Source: Gorsachius magnificus
Taxonomy: Eukaryota > Chordata > Aves > Pelecaniformes > Ardeidae
Direction: 5' to 3'
NCBI GenBank assembly: GCA_034008185.1
Contig: CM067084.1
Location: 39,259,099-39,323,098 of the forward strand
DNA: 64,000 nucleotides
Shown one piece after another: positions 50,001 to 62,000 of this stretch. The notes beneath the pieces are model-generated. The model saw only the letters and a list, made by a program, of their open reading frames with translations, was not told the DNA's origin and made no database searches. The position numbers and the translations under genes were made by a program. Position 1 is the stretch's first letter, and every line of letters begins with the position of its first letter.

Positions 50001-53000
50001 GAGTAGGACAATTTTTTTTGGCAGTTCACAACTCACAGGTTGTCAGAGGTTGAGGCTGCCTCTCAGCTATGCCTCCTTACATGCAGCTTGCACTATCTGC
50101 CTGGTCACAGATTTCTTCCTGTCTTTTCAGTGTCTCTTGGATGTTTCCTTTCTACTTCAGGTTCAGCAAAAGTTAATTGCTTTCAATCTAATCACCTTTC
50201 CTTTCTCCCTGTCTTCCTTGTAACTGGTGACGGCAGTGTTCTCCTGGTCATTCAGGTTCGTAAACTTGACAACTTCAGCTCTCCTCCACTGTTTTCTTTC
50301 AGCTACTCAGTTGCGTGTTCCTCTATTTTGTTTCTTCCCTCCCTACCAAATCTGCTCTACATCATATTTCCCTTTTGCTGCAGTGTAAATCTCTGCCATA
50401 ACTTTCTGTTTGCGAAGGTTATTTTGCTACTTTTGCAATATTCCTTTCCCCCCTGGATCAAATTCCAACCTCTCATCCTTGGCTTTTCCAGTTCAGGAGA
50501 ATTACCCTCACTTGAATCTTTTATTTCCTATTTCTCTCTACTACTTTTGTGCTTGGAACTAACCTTTTCTTTCCTCCGTAATCAAACTACCTTTCATTTC
50601 TGTCAAATTCCTCCAGAAAGCACATTCCTTGTCTATACTTCCCTTTTTGTCATCGTATTCTCAGAGTCCTGCTGGCCCATACCATGAACTGCCAGCTCAA
50701 CTCCTACTGTGTTTTTGCTGTATCTGTGTGGTGAATTTTAAAGCAATGCACAGTCTGTTCTTAATCTTCAGATAAATATGCTGTGCGTAGTCAGGGTATG
50801 AGCTACTTCATTGCATTGCACTCTCTGCGCTGCCTTCTTTAATCCCTAGCACTCTGTCAGGCTTAGTTTGAGAGCACTACAGAAAAGAGAATTAAAAATG
50901 AAAAATCCTGGTAAGGCTGCATAAAAAAATCATATGATTGTATTGCTCGTTGTAACTTTTATAAAATGTACAGTGACCAATTAGCATCATTAACAATTAG
51001 TACAGAATTAAAACTGAAGATTTTCCTGAAATAGAGCACTAAGTGCTTCAATTCATGTGTCTAGGTCCAAATAATAGGCTTTTATTGCCTTGAGTAATTT
51101 TAGACCTCACAAAAAGAAGGATTTTGATGAAAGCTTTTGGTTGCCTTAATTCCTAGAAAATCTGTTTTCCAGTATAGATTATTTTTTTTATACCCAATTC
51201 CAGGAGATTATAGTATCTCTATCAAGAATGGATGTTTCAGGACAAGACAAATGCAGCAAACTCGTATGATGAGGTGTCTGTCAACAGAATCCTTGGTTGC
51301 TGTCTTAATTGTGAAACTGAGGTATACAAATTAGCCATAGTCAGAAGTTTTTAGTCTAATGAAACAATACTCAAATTATATATAAATAAATTAAAAAAAA
51401 AAAACCAAAACCAAAAGCTCTTCAGGCTGTTTTTGAAAGTACTAGCTTTGGTAATGCATACCTTACTTGAGAAGTTCTAATGTGTATGTGACTCAGTGAC
51501 TTTGTGATAACTGTATTTAGACTATTATGCAAAAAGTTTAATTAAAATATTTTTGTCGTAGTAATATAATATCAAATCTAAAAATCTATTATATTTTTGA
51601 CCTTTTATGCAATAGGAAGCAAAGTGTACATGTATTAACTAGAGTTAATGTTCAGATATTTAATGTTTTAGGGAACACATTTTGATATAGCAGTTGCTTA
51701 ATTTTGAATTTTAAATTATTTTTTTCCAACCTCTATTCTGACTCTACCTTAGTAACTTCTGAACTACTTCAGTTACTTCTAAACAGTCTTTGTTCAATTT
51801 AGCAGTTGAAGCTACTATTTATATAGATTACTTGCTAGAAATATGAAACCGAAGACTCTGGCAAGACGTTGAGTGCAATATTGGTTAAATGCGTTTGAGA
51901 ACACAGGAACTGTGTCCAACTTGTAATCCTCCCTCTCTGGGTCATTTTATTCATAGAATCATAGAATGTTTTGGTTTGGAAGGGACACCTAGAGGTCATC
52001 TAGCCCAACCCCCCTGCAGTGAGCAGGGACACCGCTAACTAGATCAGGTTGCTTAGAGCCCCGTCCAACCTGGTCTTCAATGTTCCCAGGGATGGGGCCT
52101 CCACCACCTCTCTGGGCAACCTGTTCCAGTGTTTCACCACCCTCATCATAAAGAATTTCTTCCTTATATCCAGTCTAAACCTACCCTGGTTTACTTTAAA
52201 ACCATTACCCCTTGTCCTGTCACAGCTGGCCCTACTAAAAAGATTATCCCAATCTTTCCTATAGGCCCCCTTTAGGTACTGAAAGGCCGCAATCAGGTCT
52301 CCCCACAGCCTTCTCTTCTCCAGGCTGAACAAGCCCAGCTCTCTCAGCCTGTCACCCTAAAGAGAGGTCCTCCAGCTGTCGAATCATTTTTGTGGCCCTT
52401 CTCTGGACCCGCTCCAACAGTTCCATGTCCTTCTTGTGCTGAGGGCTCCAGAGCTGGACGTAGTACTCCAGGTGAGCTCTCACAGAGCAGAGTAGAGGGG
52501 CAGAATTGCCTCCCTCCACCTGCTGGCCACGCTTCTCTTGATGCAGCCATCCTTTGCAGGCATCCTTTGTGGTGCTCCGAGAGACTCGGCAAGCGGGATG
52601 CAGACAAGTGTGCAGGAGAAGGAAGCTCTTTGTTGGTCCCCACTGGGACTTGCAAGCTACTAGGCTGAGCACTGGTATGCTCAGTATGCTACTAGGCTGA
52701 GCACTGGTATGCTCAGTATGCTGGGCAAAAGCTCCCAGGGAGGAAGGGTTGGCCTTCATTTCTCTTTGGAATGGGCCGATCATCAGTCTTGCTGCATTTC
52801 TGCCTGCTGACTCCCTGGTTTTCTTCTGTACAGTTTCATACCTTTTCAGGTCAATGTTTTCCTCTTGAATTTTCAAACTTCTTATAGCCGGTACCTCAGC
52901 CATCATAGCTTCTTCTTCCCCCCCCGTTCTTATCTCCAGTGGCTCTTTGTACTTTGTCAAGGCTCTTTCTTACAACTGAAAAAAAATTCACAAAAGTGTG

Positions 53001-56000
53001 AGCCAAAGATATGTGGCTGTGCCATTTCAGAATTAGGCCTCGTATCACAGACATCTGAACTCCCAGGAGCAGACATTTTGGGATTAAGGCTCCAAAGTGA
53101 GTACAGAAGAAGATTATTAGATTGAAAAAGCAGTGAAAATATTTCCTTGATGGAGAAAATGAAAAGCATGTGGGTGTTTAACTTCTTCCAGTCTTTATTT
53201 TGTTATCCTTGCTATTTTATATTTAGGAAAAAGAGGCAGGGAGATACTTCTGCTAATAGACATAAAAACAAATGGCTGCCAATGTACATCAGAAGTTATT
53301 AGAAAAGTGAAATTTTGGAACTTCCTTCTAGTGGGAGTAAACACCTAGCTTCCATTAAAGTTGGAGCTTCATAATCCTATGGTAGGGTTGGTCCTCCTGT
53401 AGCAGAGTGTGAGATTTCTATGATGTAGGAGAGTCATTCATCTGTGTCTATGATGCCTATGAAGAGATCTGAAAATAGTGGACAATTGATACAAATGACT
53501 TGGAATGAGCTTCTGTTGCAACAAACTGTTCTGGGATGCTACCTGTTCTCATGATGTTCTAGAAAGCAGCCCTGCTCTGGGTCTTGCCAGACTTGCACAG
53601 TCAGGGACTACATACAGCTGAGGCCCCTCATCCTTCCTGTGTGAGGGTTCTTACGAAGGGCATGCAGCATGAGGACTGCTAGTCTGTCCTCAGTTTTAGT
53701 CTGAGATACACCTTGCGTAGTCTTAAGAGGATGTCCACAAAATAACAATACTTCCTGAGAATATGGTGCATTTTATAGTTGTCGTAATGTTATGTACGAC
53801 CTGTAGATAGATCGGTAAAGCCTTTTAGCGAAGAGGGGTATGCAGTCTTGGACTAGAGAGACACTTGCTCAGTGCTTAGGCCTTGATGTATTTCTTAGTT
53901 ATAACCAAAGAATAATAATGTACTTCCACTCACCACATAGGCCAGAATGGGATTTGGAAATGTTGGATTACCTGTGGAAGAAGTGCCTTTTGAACACCAG
54001 CTTTATACAGCAGATCTTCTTGCCTTACAGCATCATGGGACACAGTGTTCTCGATTCTGGTGCCTGAGTCTAAAACTCTGAGCCCTTGGAAGTCTTCTGT
54101 AGACTATGCTTGTGTACATTCGCATGCATGAGATTGAAAGGATGCAGTTAGCAGAACCGTTCTTACGATTCTTTCGAGTAACAAGTCTGTTGCTATGCTT
54201 CTGATACCTTGGCTGCTGTGAATTTCATGGTGTTCTCAAAAGCAGTTATTTAAGTATAAAATTGACAAGTAAATCAGATTTTTCCTAAAAATTTGATTCT
54301 GCGATGTTTAGCTTCTGCTGGTTCTCCAGCTGGCAGAGCTTGTATCTATCCCTCTGTAATAAGGCTGGGGTTCCTGCTTGACCATTAGCAAAGACCTTTT
54401 GTCTCAAGCCAAAAAAATCACAATGTGATGTTGTGAATTGAAGTGATAATTTTAAAAACTAATTCTTGCTAAATATTTTTGTTTCATCTGCTTGAGAAAT
54501 TGTCATTGTTCTTTTAAGTGAACATAAGGCTTAAATCTTTCCAAGCTTCCATGCTCTGCATTGCTCTAAACCAAGAGGTTATCAGTTCAGAAAGAAGCTA
54601 CATTTCTGGAAAGTTCCAGCTAGTTTTATAGTATTACCACATCAGAAAGATGCAGCTATTCCATTTAATTTATAAAAAATATCATCAGTTTTGTGGAACA
54701 GAAATAGTTGGCCTAAACCAGACAAAAGACACTTACAAGACTCGATATATTTGATTGTGATATTTTGTTTCACCCAGTAATATAAATTGGATTACTGTCA
54801 TGAAAAGATCTAGGGAATATGAGGGGTTTTCCCCTTTCTTTGAGCTGCAACCTCTGGCACTGATAAGCTCTGGCCATGTTTTTCAGACGTGTTAATGTGG
54901 CTTTGGGAAGATCTTTGGGAGAAGATTTCTGAAAGTATACAAAATGTTAAAAAGATTTCTGGAAATGGATATTAAGTGTCATCAGCTGCTGGAACACCTC
55001 AGAAAAATGTTAGAAAATGACTGAACCCTATTAATGATGGAACAGAAATGTAGGCAGTCTTCAACAATATCACACACAGAGACAAACACTGACAGCAGCC
55101 ACTGTCATAAAACAAAAAAGAACAGAAGTGTTACAGGCTTTTATTTTTGGCCACCATGATTCTCTGAAAGGTTTTTAATCTGAGGGAACTTCAGCAGACC
55201 TTTGCTTCTCTATTTGTCTATTCCATTTAGTAAAGGCAATTAAGCCAGAGAAGGTCTTACTGTAGGTATATATAAATGAGTGCAATAGTGTGTGTGAATT
55301 AATCCACAAATGTTTATAGCATAAAATGTCCTGCGCAAATTCCAGACATAGCTTTCCTTTCTATGTAACTGAAAAATATAAAGTGAGCGTCAATATCTTT
55401 ACAGCCATCAAGACTACGTGCCTTTTGGATAGAAGAGGTAGGTCAAGTGCGTACTGCTGCCGTGTGTGTGTATAATGCACATCTCCAGACTCGTAATGAA
55501 AAAATACCAAAAGGTGGTACATTTACAACTCCTGTTATCTTCTTGTACTCTCCACATGGGCATCGTTTATTGTACTTCCACAGACTTTGTTACTAGCCCC
55601 TTTCATGTTGTTAATAACTCCCTTTTTGTCCTTTTAATTTGTCCCTGAAGCTGAAGTCCCATCCTGCTGGTAGAGGGCAGACAAGGACAGATCTTCAGCT
55701 ATTCAGATAGAAACTGTCTCTATCAGTTGCAAAAAATGTGAAAATCTGTTTTTCATATGCAGTTGGAACCGATATTTTAGAAATGTCCTAAAATGAAAGG
55801 TGGTTGGTTTTTTTTTTTTTTAAAGGCAGATTTTAGTTTTTATGATAAAGAAGTAGCATTCTACTTGCTTAGGAAGTGGGAATTTGGGAGCCAAGCCTGT
55901 GCAGCTCCTAAGCCAGCTTGTTTCCAGGCTGCCTGATTCTGGAGCCAGCTGGCTTCAATGTCTGGATAAAGTGGCAAGAAGTGGGGCAGGATTCCAGGAC

Positions 56001-59000
56001 AAATTTGTCAAAGTTGCACACTGTGTGGAAAATTCTGATTTGGTAAAAAATAAGTATTTTATTTGCTTACGAAAACTTCCAGCCAGATAGTACTATCTGT
56101 TTGCTTTTCTAGGAGATGTTACTGAAGAAAGAAGTATGTTACCTAATGCAACCAGTAAAAACCAAGCTAATTTGAGATTTTGCAGGGGCAGAGGCATGAA
56201 ATAATTAATCATGTCATAAGTTTCATGATGTTTGATGTTAATATCTCCAGATTATCAAAGCTTTTCAGGATGTGAGCTATAATATGGGATAGTACAAATC
56301 CTAACCCAGAAGGCAAAAAAATACATCCCCCCAATACTATTTTTCTCTCGTAATTATTGAGAAAAGAGGATCTAGATGGGATTTTTGGAGCTCTTAGTAC
56401 TGAATCATATTATTTCTAAGATGCTGATATCCTTCTTGTTAGCAGGAAGAAAAAAGTTTGAATTTCATAAGCATTACTTCTATATATAATAAAATAATGC
56501 CTTCTATCTTCAACACTTGAACAGTTTTAGATAAATTGCCATTGGCAGACTGAATTGGTGTTTTTGCATTTCCTTGTTCTTTCTCAGTTTCTAATTATTT
56601 TGAATAATCCCTTTAGCTGTAATTTCAGTTAGCTTCTGCCAAAAGATTATCTATCAAACAGTTAAGATGGTCTCCTTGACAACAAGAGATCTGTTCTTGA
56701 GAGACAAGTGGTTCCACCTCACCTCATTGCTATATAAATGTTAGTCATAAAAAACAATCTACTCTCCTGTTTTTCCCTTTTCTGTAATTCACTCAGCTGA
56801 GGACTTGTTTCCAGGTGTTGCTTGAGAACCTGAGCCTGTAGCTATTGATAGTAGAGTAATTTTAACTTTTTTTCCACTCTTCTTTCTTCACTTGGCCCCA
56901 TGCCTTATTAAAGCATAAGCTTTAAGCACAGAGGCTGACATCCAGTAAAACAGTTTTTGTTTCAAGTGCTGTTTATTTTTGTCAGATTTTCTTCTACAGT
57001 TCTCTTCCTAGCATGAAGACAGCCTCACATTCATTGTATTACTTTGAAAATTCTCAACTTTCACTCTTTTGGTTAGGGGCTGGATCTCTTCCTATTTAGA
57101 GCATGTCATAAATCTAAATCACCTTTTTTTAACATAGAAGGCTTTTGTGTGTAAGTCTGTATAATAAACTGGGTATTTCCAGTTTATGAAGTATATCCTG
57201 TTGGATATGATCCGCCATTGGATCAGCTTTCTCACGGGAAGATGAGCAAGGGTTCTGAACCTCAAATTTGTTTGAGATTGAGATGACTGTTGCTTCCCCT
57301 TTCTGCTTGTCTCTTAACTCAGCTTTTGAGTATGGTCAGACATGTTGTTTTGCGGCACTGTCACTTGGAAATCTGGAGTTTATCATAAAACTAATTCATG
57401 CAAATGACTGTTCTCAATTTCTGTTTGCCATATGCAAATAGTAAAATTCATCAGATACTTATTTCAATAAGCATACCTCAGAAAATTCTACTTCAGCTCA
57501 AGAAACTGCATATTTGTAGTCTGAAAAGCAAACAGACATAAAGATTTGTTAGGGGTGGAAAGGTAATGGTGTTGGTATAAAAATTGATAGGGTTTCTCCT
57601 CGTCCTTTCTCTCCCCTTGCCTGAAATATGGCAGAAAATACTATGAGGCCATCATAAAAGAATGCTGCAGAATTGGAGGGACTTGTAGTGATGATGACTG
57701 CCTGAATGGAAAGGCTGGTAGGATGAGGGACTGCAAAGGCAAGGACTGTCTACTTTAAATAGAGATGAAAATAAAAAAGGAATATAGAATAATGAATGAT
57801 TTTGAGTAGACAGGTTGCGACTTTCCTTATCCTCGTATTCAGCATTAGAACATGGGGATATTAATTGAAAACTGACTAATGGTAAACTGGGTGTTAAATT
57901 TAGATGTGGGGCTTTTTGTTCAATGGAGCTGTTATTACTATAGGAAGGTATTAAAGTCAAGCATTTAAAAGGATTCAAGGGGACTGTACTGTATCTCACT
58001 AAACTCATTGTTTAGTAAAATGTGGTTAAGGTAAAATGTCATCCTTCTGGCTACCAATATCTAATCTTTCATGGTTATAGTGAGACCTTTATGGGAGGAG
58101 GTTTTATCATCATACTTTTCATATATATTCTTGGACTTTTGTCTAAAGCAATTTGTGCTGCCTGTTTCAAGGAACAGGATGCTGGACTAGATAAAGGACA
58201 AGAATTATACTGTGTTAGATTTATCTTTTTATGCTCTCTAATTTTTAGTAAAGTGCAAAGAAGCTGTTGTACCCTGCAAAGTTGACCTGAAAAAATTTAG
58301 ACTTCTTGATCCAGAAGTGTTCAGCATTCCTTAACTTTTTTAACACCTTTAAGACATGGACTTTTAACTATTGTAGCACTAGTGGAATGATAGAAAAGGC
58401 TTAAAAAAGTTCTTTAGATTGAATATGTTTGATGACCTATTTCTACTTACCCTAATTTTGAGTGAATTCTTAAATTCCCAGTAACAGTTGTCCCTTCTAA
58501 CTTCTCTTAAGAATAGCTGAAGAGGGGAAAAATAACAGTTAACTGGATGGGAGCTACTTTTTAAGCAACTGAATGGCTTAAGGAAGGAAGAGGACAGCTG
58601 AATCACTGAATTACAACTTGATAAAGATACGTGTTTTATGTTAAAAGAAAATGTCTGGTTCTGCAACTAAAACATTGAATTTTGTCAGTTTTGTTTACTT
58701 TAAATGGAGGCATTAAAAAAACAAACTGAGGAAAAACTACACATCTTCTACAGGTTGTAGAGATTGTGACGTAATATTTTTATGACCTCAGAGAAGCTGA
58801 GAGGTGCAACAGGATCCAGAGCTGTTGATGATTTGACCTACATTAGCCTGCAAAACTGCTGACTAGTTCTAATGAATCAGCTGTTGTTCATGTTGAACTG
58901 CAGGTTTAAAACATGTTTGTCAACAGCAGAGGGCATGTTCTTTTTCTGGGTTCTTTTTTGCTGTATTTGTGTGTACAAAGTTAGCAAAATGAGATGTAAG

Positions 59001-62000
59001 TAATTGTCAAGAGAAGTACTGAGATGAAGCAATGCTGAAAATGTTAAATTGCTATGATTGCTACTTTTAGTATAATGTGTTTGAATATTTAAATTATTTT
59101 AAAGAATCTTTAATTAGAAAAGCTGTTTGAGACACAGCTTTAACCTGTATAAAATGTTTCAATTTTATACAATTTACAATTTTATACAATATACAAATGT
59201 TTCCTCTATTTTTTCCTCTGCTGCTTTAATACTACTTGTGGGTTACACTTTGCACTGTGTGTTAGAGCACTTCTTTTCCTCCAAACAGAACAGCACTTTT
59301 CTGATGTCGTACTTAGTGAAGAATACCTCAATCTTGGTGTAGAGCAGGTGTGCAGTCTTATATCTAGTGACAAACTCACAATTGCCTCAGAAGAGAAGGT
59401 AAGACCACCTGTATCCTAGTATTCTTTTTTTCCTTTCTGGATGAGATAGCGAGCTTGCTCTTGTACCCTTGTTTGGATGCGGTCTTTGTCTTCTCAGTGA
59501 AATTAGGCATGTATTGTGCTCATGCTTAAAAGATTTTTCCCAAAAGTGTTGTCAGTCTCATGTTGAAAAGTAATCTCAACTCTTAAAAATCCTAAAACTG
59601 TATTAAATCATGTAACCCTTTGTTCTTTGAAAAAATGGAAACTAAATTAAATGGAATTTCCTTCTCATCTTCAAGCAGAACAAACAGAACACATGCTGTG
59701 AGTCACAGGCACAGGAGTTTGGTTTACCAAGGGAAAAATAACTGAAAAATAGTAGTTTGAAGAGCAAGTATATGCCATCTACTAACCTTAACATCAGCAG
59801 TCCCACAAAGGTATTAAACCTCCGTGTGTGTAGGCTGTTTAGCCTAACTGAACAAACGTGGGTTGCAAAGGGAATGGCTAGGTGGCTTGGTATAACAAAA
59901 CTTGAGTTTAAGTATGTGTTGGCTCACCTTTAGCTAAACCTCATTCTTTTAAAGCCATTTTTGAAACTCTGTGATCTTCAGTGAGCCCAGTGCATCTCTT
60001 TGAACCTCTAATGGTTTTCAGGTTGTAGGTGTATTCAGTTTTTAATCCAGTTGTGATCAATTTAAAAGACGTTGGTTTTCTTTTCTTCCAAGGAGTATAT
60101 AGTTGTTCTAACACCTCTGTTCAAATGAGGCTAAATTATATTCAAAAGCATGTTTGTTTGTTGTTTGTTTACCTAGTTTTACTGGATTTTCAGTATCAAT
60201 GAAATTACTGTGTGCATTTTGTCAGTGTAGCACAGCTATCCTTCAAACACCAGCAGAGGAGTGATACAAAAAGAGACTGGGTAATGCATCTTCAGAATTT
60301 TGTAGTGGATAAATATGGAAATAAGGGGAGCTGTAACTGCTGTCATCTTTTGTTAACATTAGGAATTTTAGTGTAAGCAAAAAGGGGCTTTGGAGGCACA
60401 CTGATATTTTCACACTTATGAACTTGTAAGTCAAGGGACTTGCATTTGTTTGTTTCCTGGAAGGTATTTGAAGCAGTGATAGCGTGGGTAAACCATGACA
60501 AAGATGTAAGGCAGGAGCTAATGGCACGCCTGATGGAGCATGTTCGGCTGCCTTTGCTTTCCCGGGAATATTTAGTTCAGGTAAGCAAAAAGGAATACTA
60601 ATTCTTCTGCACGTGAACATTTCTGTTTATTTTTTTTTAATGCCAGGTGGATAGTTTTAAATTTAAACAGTGTAACGTAGTGTGTTACCAATAGTAAAAA
60701 ATAAACAGCCAGCCATCACCATGTATGAACGTGCACATAAACACACACACACACACAGAGTCAAATGAGGGATTGCCCATAGAGGATGACGTAAGTAAGT
60801 AATTTATCTGTTTGGCTGACTACTTGCCATACCACACTAGTAATCCGAAGGATTTAATTCACTGAGATCAGGTTAGCTGTCATTTGTAATATGCTCTTAG
60901 ATACAAGATTTGTTTTTACAAGTGAATTTTCAACCACAGAATTTTATCTATTGTTTAAGTTGATTAGAAATTAATGACAGAGGAAACATTCCTTTATGTG
61001 GTTCAGATATAAATTTTTTCAAATTTTATAAGCTCATTTTGAATATTTTGGTGTCAGAACAAATATTTAAGATTGAAAATGAGTTCACTATAAACATTGA
61101 TTAGTAGGGGTGTAGTAGTAGGTTGGTAGGTGTTTATTTTAGAAATATGATATTAATTTCTACTTTGTGCAGGTTGTTTTGGGGGTTTTTTGTTCTGGTT
61201 TGGTTTTGTGGTGGGTTTTTTTTTGCTGTTGTGTTTGTGTTTATTGTTGTTGGGTGGCTTACTAGTTTGTTAAATTCATCTGCACTGCTCCTTCCTTAAA
61301 GTGTTCTGTACTCTGTGTATTTCAGAAGTCAAGAAATGTGCCTGAATGTAAGAAAAGTGATCTACCTTGACTAACGCTGTCTCTTCCACTTACTGAGAAT
61401 CAACATCTGACTTCTTTTTCTTTTTAGTGACTGCATATTGCCATCACATAAATCTGTGTCTGTGGTTAAATGAAAGTCTAAAAAATCAGATTAATCTTCA
61501 TTTGTGTGATATAACACAGGCTTTATTTCACTTTAGATTGTGATTTGTGTTTTACTTCCTTAACATGCTCAGACCTTGTTAAACTTCTATTAATAAACAG
61601 AGAGTTGAAGAGGAAATATTGGTTAAAAACAGCAGCGCTTGTAAAGATTACCTCATTGAAGCTATGAAGTATCACTTGCTGCCAACTGAGCAAAGAGCAT
61701 TGATGAAAAGCACTCGAACAAAATTGAGAACACCCGCTAGCCTTCCAAAAGTAAGACCCTTATTTTTCCAGTGTACTTATTTTCCAATGTACTTATTTCT
61801 TCAAACTCCATTTAAAAAGATTTCATGAGAGCATGACTGTCACTTAGGGTATTGCAGTAAAAATTTTTGTACTAGAATTATTTATCGCAAAAATATAACA
61901 AGTGATTAGCGTTACGTTCCATACTACTTACGATATAAACGTTTTAGTTTCCCACCTTCACACACCACCACCACTATCTCCCCTCCCAACAAACATTTTT

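Larger units (their letters stand above)
48195..59288 (+). other. KLHL2: KLHL2 intron 5 (11.1 kb, GC-AG)
   Basis: It begins GCAAGT and ends CCAAACAG. It holds a possible CR1 3' tail near 49527-49543, a pyrimidine-rich stretch at 50050-50690, a minus-strand CR1 at 51952-52548 with an adjoining unclassified open segment to 52960, and a 32-bp tandem duplication at 52656-52719. The rest is AT-rich with nothing recognised. Confidence 0.85.
60581..61600 (+). other. KLHL2: KLHL2 intron 7
   Basis: GT-AG intron of 1.02 kb. It contains a CA dinucleotide run near 60738-60758 and a strongly G/T-biased stretch at 61171-61260. No gene or mobile element was seen. Confidence 0.85.
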
